DNA of 18,713 nucleotides from JASEFH01 sp034679905 (GCA_034679905.1 JAXDAH010000188.1:1-18713), one strand, 5' to 3'; shown: positions 7,371-14,707, counted from the stretch's first letter. A program made the numbers and translations. The notes: generated by a model not told the origin, from the sequence alone.

Positions 7371-8171
7371 ATGGCTCTGGTAACCCTGAAACCATCAAAG
7401 ATCCCTGAGCTCTACCTGGAGTGCTACAATATCTCCCCGGACGTTTTTGCCGGGAAGACCTCTGCCCAGATCGCCGACCTCGAAGTGCGTGAGGGCAAGA
7501 CGAAAGTGCGGCTGGGGGATTACTTCGAGATCAGTGGTAACGCGGGAAAGACCGCCGAGGATACATCCATCCGGATTGCCGGGGATTGCTCACGGGTGAA
7601 GTATATCGGCACCAAGATGAGTGCCGGCTCGATAGATGTCGAGGGCAATGCGGACATGTACGTCGGTGGATGGATGAAAGGCGGAAAGATCCACGTTGCT
7701 GGAAATGTCCATTCATTCTGTGGAATCGCGATGGAAGGAGGAGAGATCCTCGTGGATGGCAACGCCGAGAATTACGTCGGTTGTGCTTACCGCGGGGACT
7801 GGCGTGGAATGCGGGGTGGAACAATCCGCATCCGCGGGAAGGCCGGAAACGATATCGGGACCTTCATGCTGGGTGGAACGATTATCATCGAGAAAGATGC
7901 ATTCATCCATATCTCAACCCATGCAGAGGGGGGGACGGTTATCGTTAAAGGCAATGCGACGGGACGTGTCGGCGGCCAGATGGTGAAAGGAGACATCTAC
8001 GTCCTCGGCAGGATCCAGAACATGCTCCCCGGATTCAAAAAGGTGGGGACGGTAGAAAAGGAGGTTGATGGAGTCAAAGCCAAATTCACGCATTACATAG
8101 GGAATCTCGGCGAGCGTCACCCCCGGGCAAAAGGAAAGGAGATCTACGGGAATCTCTATCTCGGGGCATGA
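7371..8171 (+). CDS. fwdC: Formylmethanofuran dehydrogenase subunit C
   Basis: A 266-residue protein made of right-handed beta-helix repeats. GG-x-I-x-V-x-G-N-A type units recur from about residue 75 to 215 (for example GGKIHVAGNV, GGEILVDGNA, GGTIRIRGKA, GGTVIVKGNA). This is the fold shared with the C-terminal domain of glutamate synthase and is characteristic of FwdC, a structural subunit contacting FwdA and FwdB. The ATG at 7371 has GAGGTGA at 7361-7367 overlapping the fwdA stop codon. It is the last gene of the operon; the next gene begins 89 nt later with its own likely promoter. No T-rich terminator is visible after it. Confidence 0.93.
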   Translation: MALVTLKPSKIPELYLECYNISPDVFAGKTSAQIADLEVREGKTKVRLGDYFEISGNAGKTAEDTSIRIAGDCSRVKYIGTKMSAGSIDVEGNADMYVGGWMKGGKIHVAGNVHSFCGIAMEGGEILVDGNAENYVGCAYRGDWRGMRGGTIRIRGKAGNDIGTFMLGGTIIIEKDAFIHISTHAEGGTVIVKGNATGRVGGQMVKGDIYVLGRIQNMLPGFKKVGTVEKEVDGVKAKFTHYIGNLGERHPRAKGKEIYGNLYLGA

Positions 8172-8193
8172 TCCCGTCCATTCCCCTTAATTC

Positions 8194-8219
8194 ATCTATA
8201 GTAACGGTTGTTCTATATC
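8194..8219 (+). promoter_or_regulatory. Possible promoter of the SagB-type gene
   Basis: Two TATA-like elements, TCTATAGTA near 8194 and TTCTATATCTT near 8210, lie 40-65 nt before the ATG at 8261. The second would place a start site near 8240, leaving a short leader that includes GGTGAG at 8250-8255. This suggests the SagB-type and TusBCD-like genes can be transcribed separately from fwd. Confidence 0.35.
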
Positions 8220-8260
8220 TTTCAGCAATGAACGCAAAAACCTCTACCAGGTGAGAATGC

Positions 8261-9007
8261 ATGACGAATCCAGGCAACGATTTCATGGAAAAGACCCGAT
8301 ATCCGGATTTCTCTACAGTAGATATGATACTGGGGGTTCCTGAGCCCCCCGCCGAGGTTCCGGTCCCGGAGGGGGCGAAGGTCATACGGCTCCCCAATCC
8401 TAAGCGCATCAAGATTCCGGATATGCCCGTGCGGGGAGCACTTGAGAGCTGGGAGCCAGTGGGATTCTTCTCGCGCTCTTCCCTGAACTTGAAGGAACTA
8501 TCCTTCCTCCTCTGGTGCATGCAGGGGGTCAGGAAGACGTCGGATGGCCATGCTTCAATCCGGAACGTCCCCTCCGGCGGAGGACGGTACCCGCTGGAGA
8601 CATACTTTGTCGCGGGGGAGATAGACGGCCTCCCAACAGGGCTGTATCGGTATCTCCCCCGTACTCATCATATCGTTGCACTCCGCGAAGATTCGGATCT
8701 CCCCTTCGTCATGGGAACCGCGAGCATGAATTTCAAGATGATCACACGTGCGGCGGTCACCTTCCTCTGGGTGGCGGTCCCGTATCGTTCCGTCTGGGCA
8801 CTGGGGAACAGGGGATATCGGAGTGTCTTCATCGAGGCCGGACATATCTGCCAGGCGCTGATTATGGCTTCGGCCTGCATCAAGTGCGCAGTGCACCCGA
8901 TCGATCTCTTCCACGATCCGATGATGGTTCAGCTCGCAGGGCTGGATCCGGAGTCCCAGTGGCCTCTGTATGTCGCAGCGGTTGGAAGACGGGAACGGGA
9001 ACTCTAA
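8261..9007 (+). CDS. SagB-type nitroreductase-family flavoprotein
   Basis: A 248-residue single-domain FMN oxidoreductase of the SagB/ThcOx-type dehydrogenase branch of the nitroreductase superfamily. Seen features are the opening FSRSSLNLKELSFLLWCMQG (70-89), the flavin-contacting PSGGGRYPLETY (104-115), GLYRYLPRTHHI (127-138) and a closing VAAVGRR typical of the family. In bacteria, members oxidise azolines in RiPP peptides, but stand-alone archaeal homologues are common and uncharacterised. No YcaO cyclase, precursor peptide or transporter is nearby, so a RiPP role is not supported here. The start at 8261 has GGTGAG 6-11 nt upstream; an overlapping out-of-frame ATG at 8257 is not used. It precedes the TusBCD-like gene by 133 nt in the same direction and could share its transcript. 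A redox role linked to that sulfur-relay-like protein is speculative. Confidence 0.85.
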   Translation: MTNPGNDFMEKTRYPDFSTVDMILGVPEPPAEVPVPEGAKVIRLPNPKRIKIPDMPVRGALESWEPVGFFSRSSLNLKELSFLLWCMQGVRKTSDGHASIRNVPSGGGRYPLETYFVAGEIDGLPTGLYRYLPRTHHIVALREDSDLPFVMGTASMNFKMITRAAVTFLWVAVPYRSVWALGNRGYRSVFIEAGHICQALIMASACIKCAVHPIDLFHDPMMVQLAGLDPESQWPLYVAAVGRREREL

Positions 9008-9034
9008 ATTGTTCCCAGAAGAGATAGATGGGAT

Positions 9035-9151
9035 ATGTGCGGGGACACCAGGGTATTTCGAGGGATGGTCACCCTCGATGACAGGCTTCCAGGGAATCCC
9101 CTAATGGTTCTGCCGATGCACCAACGGGCAGGGAGGTTCCATGAAAAATGA
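9035..9151 (+). CDS. Possible 38-residue small ORF, unrecognised
   Basis: An ATG-to-TGA frame of 38 codons fills the gap between the SagB-type gene and the next gene and overlaps the latter's start by 11 nt. This is the kind of overlap seen in coupled genes. The peptide opens MCGDTRVFRGMVTLDD and matches nothing I recognise. Upstream GATAGATGGGA is a weak ribosome site, so chance is likely. Confidence 0.15.
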   Translation: MCGDTRVFRGMVTLDDRLPGNPLMVLPMHQRAGRFHEK

Positions 9152-10382
9152 AAATATTTTTTTTACTGCAGAAAAAATGACCGTGGAGAGGTTAACCTGG
9201 GTAACCGAAATCCTGAAGCTATACTGTACCCGCTATTATCCTGAGAGCCTCCACCATCATCCCCGAATTTCCATACCGTCCTTTTATCTCTTCCTTTCGG
9301 GTGATGCATGTTACAGTCTTGTCGATCATCGATATGCTCATTTATGGGAAATTCTCTTCAAACTGCCTCCCGTTCGATTCGTCATCGATCCGCGGGAACT
9401 CCTGATGAGAGGGATATCGATTGAACCATTCCGGCTGCGGGGTCCGGACCAGGTCATCTCTCCAGCTCTTGGAGACGATAGTCCGGAAACTTCATTCGTC
9501 GAAATCCTGCTGGATGTAACAGAGCAGGATCCTGCGGATGCCTCGTTTGGTTTCCTGCACCTGGAATCTCCATATATGCATACGTCCCCCTCCACGGTTA
9601 TCAGCCTCTTCCATGCAGCAATCGAGAAGAATATCTCGCCTGAATTGTATGGTTATCTGGATGGCGTGCATTCCATTCATCGGGGCCAGTCACCGACGAT
9701 GAGTGAAAATTTCGGAGATTCGCTCGTCGAGATGCATGCTGCTGCTGTCGGAAAGGGACTGACCCCACGGATCCTGGTATGTTCGCGAAGTGCAACCACG
9801 CGAGGTTACAGCACTTTTACCACCGAAACCGGGAGTATTATATCCTCCTGCATCATTCCCGCGGCAAAGATCAGGGATATATCACAGATTGTCGTCCGAT
9901 TCCGCAAGAGGCATCCTGTACTTTCACACTCCGCCTGTTTTATCCAGACGATGCCAAATCGAAAGATACCCTACATAAAACCTCGAGGGTACCCCGACCC
10001 ACCGCCGCTTGTTGTCCTTGTTACACATAGCCCCTACGGGAATGAGATCGCCCTCGGTGCCATCACGTTTGCCACCGCCTGCGCGCATCAGGGAATAGCC
10101 ACCAGGGTTGTATTTATCGAAGACGGGATCTATACGCTTTTTGGAAATCACTGTTTCAACGAATTGGACCCCATGCTCAATCTCCAATCCGTCATCACGG
10201 CCACCTCCCGCATGGATAACCTCGGGTACTCTGCATACATCCCTTCATTCCAGGAGAGGGGCCTGTTGGGGAGCCCTCCCTTCGGGGGTGTTCAGCGGAT
10301 AGATACGAACATGTTGGCGCAGATTCTCTTTCAGGTTCCCAGCGGTGTTGTTGCTGATCGTCAGCGGGTTCTGATATTCTGA
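9141..10382 (+). CDS. Three-domain DsrE-superfamily protein (TusB-, TusD-, TusC-like fusion)
   Basis: This 413-residue protein reads as three DsrE-superfamily domains in a row. Domain 1 (about 45-125) resembles TusB/DsrH: LPPVRFVIDPRELLMRGI (75-92) parallels the TusB strand and the segment after it, ending in a T-x-F-V motif (118-120). Domain 2 (about 134-258) resembles TusD/DsrE, including VCSRSATTRGY with C214 at the position of the active-site cysteine of TusD. Domain 3 (about 289-413) resembles TusC/DsrF, with VVFIEDGIYTLF and a FQERGL segment. In bacteria TusB, C and D are separate chains forming a heterohexamer that relays persulfide sulfur for tRNA thiolation or sulfur oxidation. A fused B-D-C chain would be unusual. 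Start ATG 9141 has GGGAGGTT at 9131-9138. Domains 1 and 2 are divergent, so their assignment is less sure than that of domain 3. Confidence 0.7.
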   Translation: MKNENIFFTAEKMTVERLTWVTEILKLYCTRYYPESLHHHPRISIPSFYLFLSGDACYSLVDHRYAHLWEILFKLPPVRFVIDPRELLMRGISIEPFRLRGPDQVISPALGDDSPETSFVEILLDVTEQDPADASFGFLHLESPYMHTSPSTVISLFHAAIEKNISPELYGYLDGVHSIHRGQSPTMSENFGDSLVEMHAAAVGKGLTPRILVCSRSATTRGYSTFTTETGSIISSCIIPAAKIRDISQIVVRFRKRHPVLSHSACFIQTMPNRKIPYIKPRGYPDPPPLVVLVTHSPYGNEIALGAITFATACAHQGIATRVVFIEDGIYTLFGNHCFNELDPMLNLQSVITATSRMDNLGYSAYIPSFQERGLLGSPPFGGVQRIDTNMLAQILFQVPSGVVADRQRVLIF

Positions 10383-10385
10383 GAG

Positions 10386-10407
10386 GAGGATCGCATTGAC
10401 GATCCTC
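10386..10407 (+). terminator. Hairpin just after the TusBCD-like gene
   Basis: GAGGATCG (10386-10393) pairs perfectly with CGATCCTC (10400-10407) across a 6-nt loop, starting 3 nt after the stop codon. No T-run follows, so it may act as an mRNA 3'-end stabiliser or a weak terminator. It also separates the plus-strand gene from the minus-strand relics that converge on it. Confidence 0.4.
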
Positions 10408-10418
10408 ACCGGAGGATC

Positions 10419-10823
10419 TCAGGCAGGAAAGACGGGGACCGCGAGCCCTTGAAGAGCACGGTGATCTCCAGGCCTGGAGCCAGATCCCGTCGGACCAGGC
10501 TCGATTTCGTGATGGTGCCGCATAGGGGTATCCGATATCCACCACAATCCTGGAAAAACGCCGATCGTCGGGATCTCGGTGACAGTTCCCCGCACAGTGT
10601 TTCGAGCGGAGGAGTTGTATGGTCACGGCGAGAAGAATCGTCGGCCAGGATACCGGCAATCACATATCCCACGGTCTTATGTCGGAAGCAACATCCTGGG
10701 TATTCTCCGCAGTGCGCTCTGGAAATGCCAAACCTCCTGAATCTTTGCATACACCGAAACAGGCCCGTGTACTCTCCGAATATGCCGGAACCGGATCCGT
10801 TCATCGAAATTCCGGATGAGCAT
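10419..10823 (-). pseudogene. Decayed fragment ending in a TOBE/Mop molybdate-binding-type domain
   Basis: Read across three minus-strand frames, about 10419-10612 reconstructs a TOBE (Mop) domain. SARNTVRGTVTEI near 10612-10575 lies in one frame, IVVDIG in another, GTITKSSLVRRDLAPGLEI with VLFKG in a third, and a final PVFPA-stop in a further shift. The ARN...G-V-x-EI...D-x-G...IT-x-S...L-x-PG...FK pattern is typical of this family, which binds molybdate or tungstate. Upstream residues from the ATG at 10823 are less clear. Pieces such as RNFDERIRF and FRHKTVGYV could be the end of a ModC/WtpC-type ABC ATPase or part of a ModE-like regulator. At least three frameshifts are needed. The location 2.2 kb after a Mo/W enzyme operon makes a lost uptake or regulatory gene plausible. 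Confidence 0.5.
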
Positions 10824-10825
10824 AC

Positions 10826-11328
10826 CTACTTCGCTGCTTCTGCCGGCGGGGCGATGCGCTCCGCGAGGGGATCCATGGCTGCGGGTTTCACGAGGCCCTG
10901 GGGTGGCGAGGCGATCACCGAGCTGCTGGAGAGACTCGTCCAGTCGAACTGCCCAGAGGTGCTCAACAAGGACGATGGCGGCGGAGCTCCCGTTCTGGAG
11001 CCGGTCAGGTATGTTCAGCAGATCGGCTCGCGAGAGGCCGTAGGGGTGTTCCACCTCCAGCATGCGCCCGTAGGTTGTCCGTGGATGCAGCTCCTCAACG
11101 CCCCACTCAAGCCCGATGAGATCCCCGGGGATCGAGCCACACCGGAGTGCTTCTTCCCCAGCTCGTCCAGATCCAGGCGGAAAATGATGCTGTCCAGAGT
11201 CTTGTGAACGAACAGTATATCAGGCGAACGTATCCGGTATCTTCAAGGCGTTTCAGCTGGCAGAAGTTCTCCTCTTCGAACCGCCCTTTCTCGAATCCAA
11301 TCGCCATCAACCGAATCGGACCTGTCAT
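10826..11328 (-). pseudogene. Frameshifted DUF6325-like gene
   Basis: Four consecutive minus-strand segments in shifting frames rebuild one protein of about 165 residues. Part 1 (11328 to about 11216) begins MTGPIRLMAIGFEKG and includes LKRLEDTGYVRLI. Part 2 (11215-11140) contains LFVHKTLDSIIFRLDLDELG. Part 3 (11125-10914) contains GDLIGLEWGVEEL, NGSSAAIVLVEHLWAVRL and QQLGD. Part 4 (10897-10826) ends PAAMDPLAERIAPPAEAAK then TAG. This is the layout of DUF6325, a small acidic family often annotated as membrane-associated, of unknown function. Each junction needs an indel, so no full product can be made unless the sequence has errors; neighbouring genes are intact. The start has a G-rich GAGGGGGGG just upstream. 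The terminal segment almost touches the TOBE relic. Confidence 0.65.
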
Positions 11329-11425
11329 CCCCCCCCTCTTTGCCCGGCCATTCCTTGTTCCAGGAGTCCGATGGTTCTCTTGCCATCGGATACATCATCT
11401 GCGGTGGCATGGGGAATAGGTCTAT

Positions 11426-12523
11426 TTATCCCTGTTCGCCCTCTCTTCCTTGCCATTGCCGTTGCCCGGCATCGATAGGATCCGCGGGGCCCATCAGGAC
11501 CGCCATCCAGCGGGTTCTCTCCGAGACCTCCAGGAGCGCCTTCACCGCGAGGGTGAGGGGGATGGCCAGGAACAGGCCCGGCACGCCCAGCACGAAGGTC
11601 CAGAAGAAGATGGAGAGCACGATGACGAGCGGCGATAGTTCGAGTTCCCGCTCCACCCGATAGGGGAAGAGGCGGTGAACGATCCGGTCGATCGCCACTA
11701 TGCCGACGAGGACGGACGCCGCGCCTGCAAGACCGTACTGCAGCCATCCGATGCCCGCGGGAGGGGCGAGGGCGAGGTAGAGACCAACGTAGGGGATGTA
11801 GCTGAGAACCACGTATACGACGGCCCAGAGGATGGGGGTCTCGATCCCGAGGATCCAGAGGAGGATGGCGACCCCCGCGCCGCCGACCAGGCTGGATCGG
11901 GTGCGGGCGGCAGCGTAGCGGATCAGGTTCCCGCTCCGTGCGACAAAGGGGTGCAGGTTCGCGGCAAGGCGCCACGCCCCTCTCCTGCCCCTGCGCCGCA
12001 CCATGGCGATCTCCTGGATCGCGAAACTCGTCACGATCACGATCAGGAGATAGTCGACCACCAGCGCCGAGAGCCCTGCAAGAATGGTTCCCGTGTCGGG
12101 GATGAAGGGACCTTCTCCCGCCGCCGGTCCGGGCGAGGGCAGATCGATCTGGATGCCGAGATCGGCAAGCACGACACCGGCCCGGGCGACCTGGGCTGCC
12201 AGCAGGTCCTGGTATGCGGGAAGCGCTTCTTGGAGCTGGAGGAGGGAGATGCTCAGAAACGCGATCAGGAGCAGGCTGAGCAGGACGATGATGCCGATGG
12301 CGAGCAGGGGCGCCAGCCATGCAGGTGCACCCCGCTCCTCGAACCAGCGGACAACCGGGGTTGCCAGGATGGCGAGGACGAAGGCGAAGATGACGGGACT
12401 CACGATGGCGGCGGCAAGGCTCATGCCGCTCACCGCAATGGCGAGAACGATGAGAATCCCGGCCAGCGAAGAGAGGTCGGGGAGTTCGGCCGCAGAGGAT
12501 TCGTCGGCGCACGGGCGTTTCAT
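11426..12523 (-). CDS. AI-2E family transporter (PerM-like permease)
   Basis: A 365-residue multi-pass membrane protein with the AI-2E/PerM layout. Two to three N-terminal helices (about 15-85) are followed by a soluble loop (about 85-155), then hydrophobic segments including SYIPYVGLYLALAPP and the C-terminal signature SIFFWTFVLGVPGLFLAIPL. Family members export small molecules, and some archaeal ones act as Na+/H+ antiporters; the substrate here is unknown. The frame is open 35 codons further upstream, but that part is Arg-rich and unlike the family. The ATG at 12523 was therefore chosen, with GTGAT complementary to the 16S tail just before it. A second member lies at 17933-18713 and shares the C-terminal pattern SPxVxxxSIFFWxFVLG, so the two are paralogues. 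No close promoter is obvious; the nearest TATA-like site is about 200 nt upstream. Confidence 0.88.
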   Translation of the reverse strand: MKRPCADESSAAELPDLSSLAGILIVLAIAVSGMSLAAAIVSPVIFAFVLAILATPVVRWFEERGAPAWLAPLLAIGIIVLLSLLLIAFLSISLLQLQEALPAYQDLLAAQVARAGVVLADLGIQIDLPSPGPAAGEGPFIPDTGTILAGLSALVVDYLLIVIVTSFAIQEIAMVRRRGRRGAWRLAANLHPFVARSGNLIRYAAARTRSSLVGGAGVAILLWILGIETPILWAVVYVVLSYIPYVGLYLALAPPAGIGWLQYGLAGAASVLVGIVAIDRIVHRLFPYRVERELELSPLVIVLSIFFWTFVLGVPGLFLAIPLTLAVKALLEVSERTRWMAVLMGPADPIDAGQRQWQGREGEQG

Positions 12524-13436
12524 GCGATCACGGCACGCGGCCCCCTTCGGATGTCGTCGCGACCCTCCTCCTCGACGCGGCGGGATAGTATCGCGGCACG
12601 CTCTGCCGTCCGTCCAGCGGCAGCTCAACTACTGTCGGGCTTCCGTGAACCGGGGACCCGAGCCGTGCATACTGGTACCCTTCTGGCATGGCCGTCGGCT
12701 GTGCTTCACCCTTCCCGTTTTCGGCTATTTTAAGGTTCTCGCATACGGAGTCCGTACATCCCCCTGCGATCCCGGGGTCTGCATATTGGCCGATCAGACC
12801 GGGTGCGGCGATGCTCGTTCGCGAATATCCATCCGACCCGATCATCAAGATCTTCAGGGCGGCGATGCCGTTCGTGGAGGAGAAGCTGCCGTGCCTACAA
12901 CGTCCTGGCGAGCGGGAAGAAGCCGCTGGAATGACGCGGCCTTGTATCCGCTGGAGATTGCAGGATTATTAGTGGGGCCCCTCCCCGCGGCCCCCTGCAG
13001 GGCGCCCCCTCCCCTCAAAGGGAGAGGTCTGGTGCGATAGGCCTGTACATACCCTCCAGTACCTGCTGCTTGCTGAAGACGAATCTACCCCCGTTTATCG
13101 AATGCATACTCTATTCCGCTGATCGAAGACGGTCCTATCGCCACTGTAGAGAAGGCCCTCCTTTCTCTGTCCTCACCCGATGGATACGGCGACCGGGAGG
13201 GAATCCGTTCGCCCTCTCCCGCTGGATATGCAGGAGCGACACGGCGAAGTTGCAGGCAGATCGGCCGAACCGGCATCTGCTCCCCGCCGCGGGAACATGG
13301 CGAAACACGCCTGCAATGTGCCCATAGAATAGAAGGGGGATACTCAGCTGGGCGTAGTGCATCTGGGCGCCTTCGATGCATCCCGGCCTCCTCCACCCCC
13401 CTGGCACCTATCCGATCGCGGGCCGGCTGATGGAAG
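12524..13436. other. Long gap without a recognisable gene
   Basis: About 0.9 kb on both strands shows only Arg/Pro-rich shadow frames. A 53-codon plus-strand frame at 12811-12972 begins MLVREYPSDPIIKIFRAAMP and reads protein-like for its first 27 codons. Neighbouring frames then continue with pieces such as YNVLASGKKPLE and ALYPLEIAGLL, so a decayed gene is possible. Around 12975-13017 is an almost pure G/C tract. No RNA gene or repeat array was seen. Confidence 0.4.
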
Positions 13437-13446
13437 ATATTATATA
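13437..13446 (+). promoter_or_regulatory. TATA box of the DUF308 gene, suggesting a leaderless mRNA
   Basis: ATATTATATA is centred about 22 nt before the ATG at 13464. Standard archaeal spacing puts the transcription start at or within a few bases of the ATG. No Shine-Dalgarno site is present in the intervening sequence, which agrees with leaderless translation. Confidence 0.6.
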
Positions 13447-13463
13447 CCGGCAGAAGACTGGGT

Positions 13464-13997
13464 ATGGCAGCTGATCTGGCGCACAGAGATCGGAGTTCTG
13501 CGGCGCTCCGCGGGATTATTGCGGTCATTTTCGGATTGGCGGCGTTCATCTTCCCCCAGCTGATCGTCGGCTTCTTCGCCTACTTTATCGGATTTTTAGC
13601 TATCATCCTGTCGGTGTTCGTCATCGCCAATGGCCTCGGTCTTGGCCCGGGTCGGGAATCGCGGTGGTACGTGATCGTCATGGGGGTGCTGGGCGTTGTG
13701 ATCGGCATCCTGATCCTCCTGTCGCCTGCTGTCTTCATCGTCGCCCTCGTCTACCTCATCGCGATAGGGCTGGTCCTGATCGGCGTCGGGGATCTGATCA
13801 CCGGGCTTACCACGGCGGAGGCGGGGGCATACCGCTGGCTCCTCGTGCTGGTCGGAATCGTCTCCATCCTCTTTGCAGGAATCCTGCTCTTCTATCCGCT
13901 GCTGACCACACGTATCACGGTGCAGATCGTTGGCATCTACGCGATCATCCTCGGGGTACTGGACATCATCGCCGCACTCATGCGGCGGAGGCGATGA
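13464..13997 (+). CDS. DUF308/HdeD-like membrane protein
   Basis: A 177-residue protein that is almost entirely membrane. About six helices are visible, roughly 15-37, 38-58, 67-88, 90-110, 122-143 and 149-172, in three hairpin-like repeats separated by short charged turns. This is the layout of the DUF308/HdeD family. HdeD is an acid-resistance membrane protein in Escherichia coli, but archaeal members have no established job. The C-terminus is basic (MRRRR), consistent with a cytoplasmic end. Start ATG 13464 is fixed by the TATA box at 13437-13446. It converges with the minus-strand DUF5518-like gene; no T-rich terminator was seen in the 146 nt between them. Confidence 0.85.
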   Translation: MAADLAHRDRSSAALRGIIAVIFGLAAFIFPQLIVGFFAYFIGFLAIILSVFVIANGLGLGPGRESRWYVIVMGVLGVVIGILILLSPAVFIVALVYLIAIGLVLIGVGDLITGLTTAEAGAYRWLLVLVGIVSILFAGILLFYPLLTTRITVQIVGIYAIILGVLDIIAALMRRRR

Positions 13998-14143
13998 TCG
14001 GGTAATTGCGTTGCGGATCCCCCGTGCCACCAGGCCGGTGCGATCCGCTTTCTATCCACAACGGGCACACGCTATCGTAGTGCTCGTCTCACCGTGGCGC
14101 CAGATCTCCGGTACATAGGAGAGGTATCCGCCCTCTCGATATT

Positions 14144-14494
14144 CTAGCCCCGGAGAGTCCCCGCTATCCCGCCGCCGATGAACCCCAGGATCCCGTGTGC
14201 CAGGAACAGGACGACCATCAGCATAAGCCCGACAAACAATGCCGTGAAGAACCCCAGCCCTCCCAGAAGCGCCGTACCCCCGACGAGGGCGATCAGCACC
14301 ACGATGATTCCCCCGAGTACGCCCGAGATAAGCCCGGCAATGGCAGCGTTCCAGGGGCCGCCCCGGGCGATATAGCCGGCGACGAATCCTCCGACGAGCG
14401 GTCCCACCACGGGGACGAAGAGATCGACGACGATCATCAGGATCCAGCCCGCAATTACGCCAATCCAGAAATTACCCCCATAAGAATCCCCCAT
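14144..14494 (-). CDS. DUF5518-like small membrane protein
   Basis: A 116-residue Gly-rich protein with about four membrane segments (roughly 10-28, 29-46, 52-75 and 80-112) and almost no soluble part. Motifs such as PLVGGFVAGYIARGG and GIIVVLIALVGG, ending in GGGIAGTLRG, resemble the DUF5518 family of archaeal membrane proteins of unknown function. The start ATG 14494 is supported by GGCGGTGA about 8-15 nt upstream and a TATA box at 14529-14536. The gene stands alone, converging on the DUF308 gene and divergent from nothing recognisable. A glycine-zipper or GlsB/YeaQ-like assignment is the alternative. Confidence 0.7.
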   Translation of the reverse strand: MGDSYGGNFWIGVIAGWILMIVVDLFVPVVGPLVGGFVAGYIARGGPWNAAIAGLISGVLGGIIVVLIALVGGTALLGGLGFFTALFVGLMLMVVLFLAHGILGFIGGGIAGTLRG

Positions 14495-14528
14495 ATCGGC
14501 TTCACCGCCTCTGGATACTCCAAATGTC

Positions 14529-14536
14529 TATATAAA
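14529..14536 (-). promoter_or_regulatory. TATA box of the DUF5518-like gene
   Basis: On the minus strand TTTATATA lies about 38 nt before the ATG. The predicted start site is near 14507, giving a leader of about 13 nt that includes part of the GGCGGTGA ribosome site. Confidence 0.55.
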
Positions 14537-14663
14537 GGTTATCGCCGGGCGGATCGTGCTGCAGATGAACACGGTGCCGGTATCCTGTGATGGGGGTATC
14601 CCCCATCCTCCGGGATTCGGGGGATTGGCGGGGTCGTCCGTATCCGCGAGCGGCAGACGTGCC

Positions 14664-14701
14664 GCGGAGCTCCGGGCGAGGCGTCGCCCGGGCTCCTCCG
14701 C
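14664..14701 (-). terminator. Strong GC hairpin after the PHP gene
   Basis: GCGGAGCTCCGGGCGA (14664-14679) pairs with TCGCCCGGGCTCC plus TCCGC (14684-14701) around a GGCG loop, with small bulges. It begins 7 nt past the PHP stop codon on the minus strand. No U-tract follows, so it may mark or protect the mRNA 3' end rather than be a classical terminator. Confidence 0.45.
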
Positions 14702-14707
14702 CCCGTA

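Noticed and set aside
8261..9007. RiPP biosynthesis role for the SagB-type protein
   Set aside because: No YcaO, E1-like, precursor peptide or export gene is in the window; stand-alone homologues are common in archaea.
10449..11207. 252-codon plus-strand frame
   Set aside because: It lies opposite the two relic genes, whose reconstructed proteins explain the sequence better; its own product is not recognisable.
11325..12512. 395-codon minus-strand frame overlapping the permease in another phase
   Set aside because: Arg/Pro/His-rich translation with no membrane segments; the permease frame is clearly the real one.
11675..12733. 352-codon plus-strand frame rich in Asp, Glu, Gly and Arg
   Set aside because: Antisense to the AI-2E permease; the extreme charged composition is the expected complement of hydrophobic codons.
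12084..13040. 318-codon plus-strand frame
   Set aside because: Partly antisense to the permease, Arg/Ser-rich, no start signals and no family resemblance.
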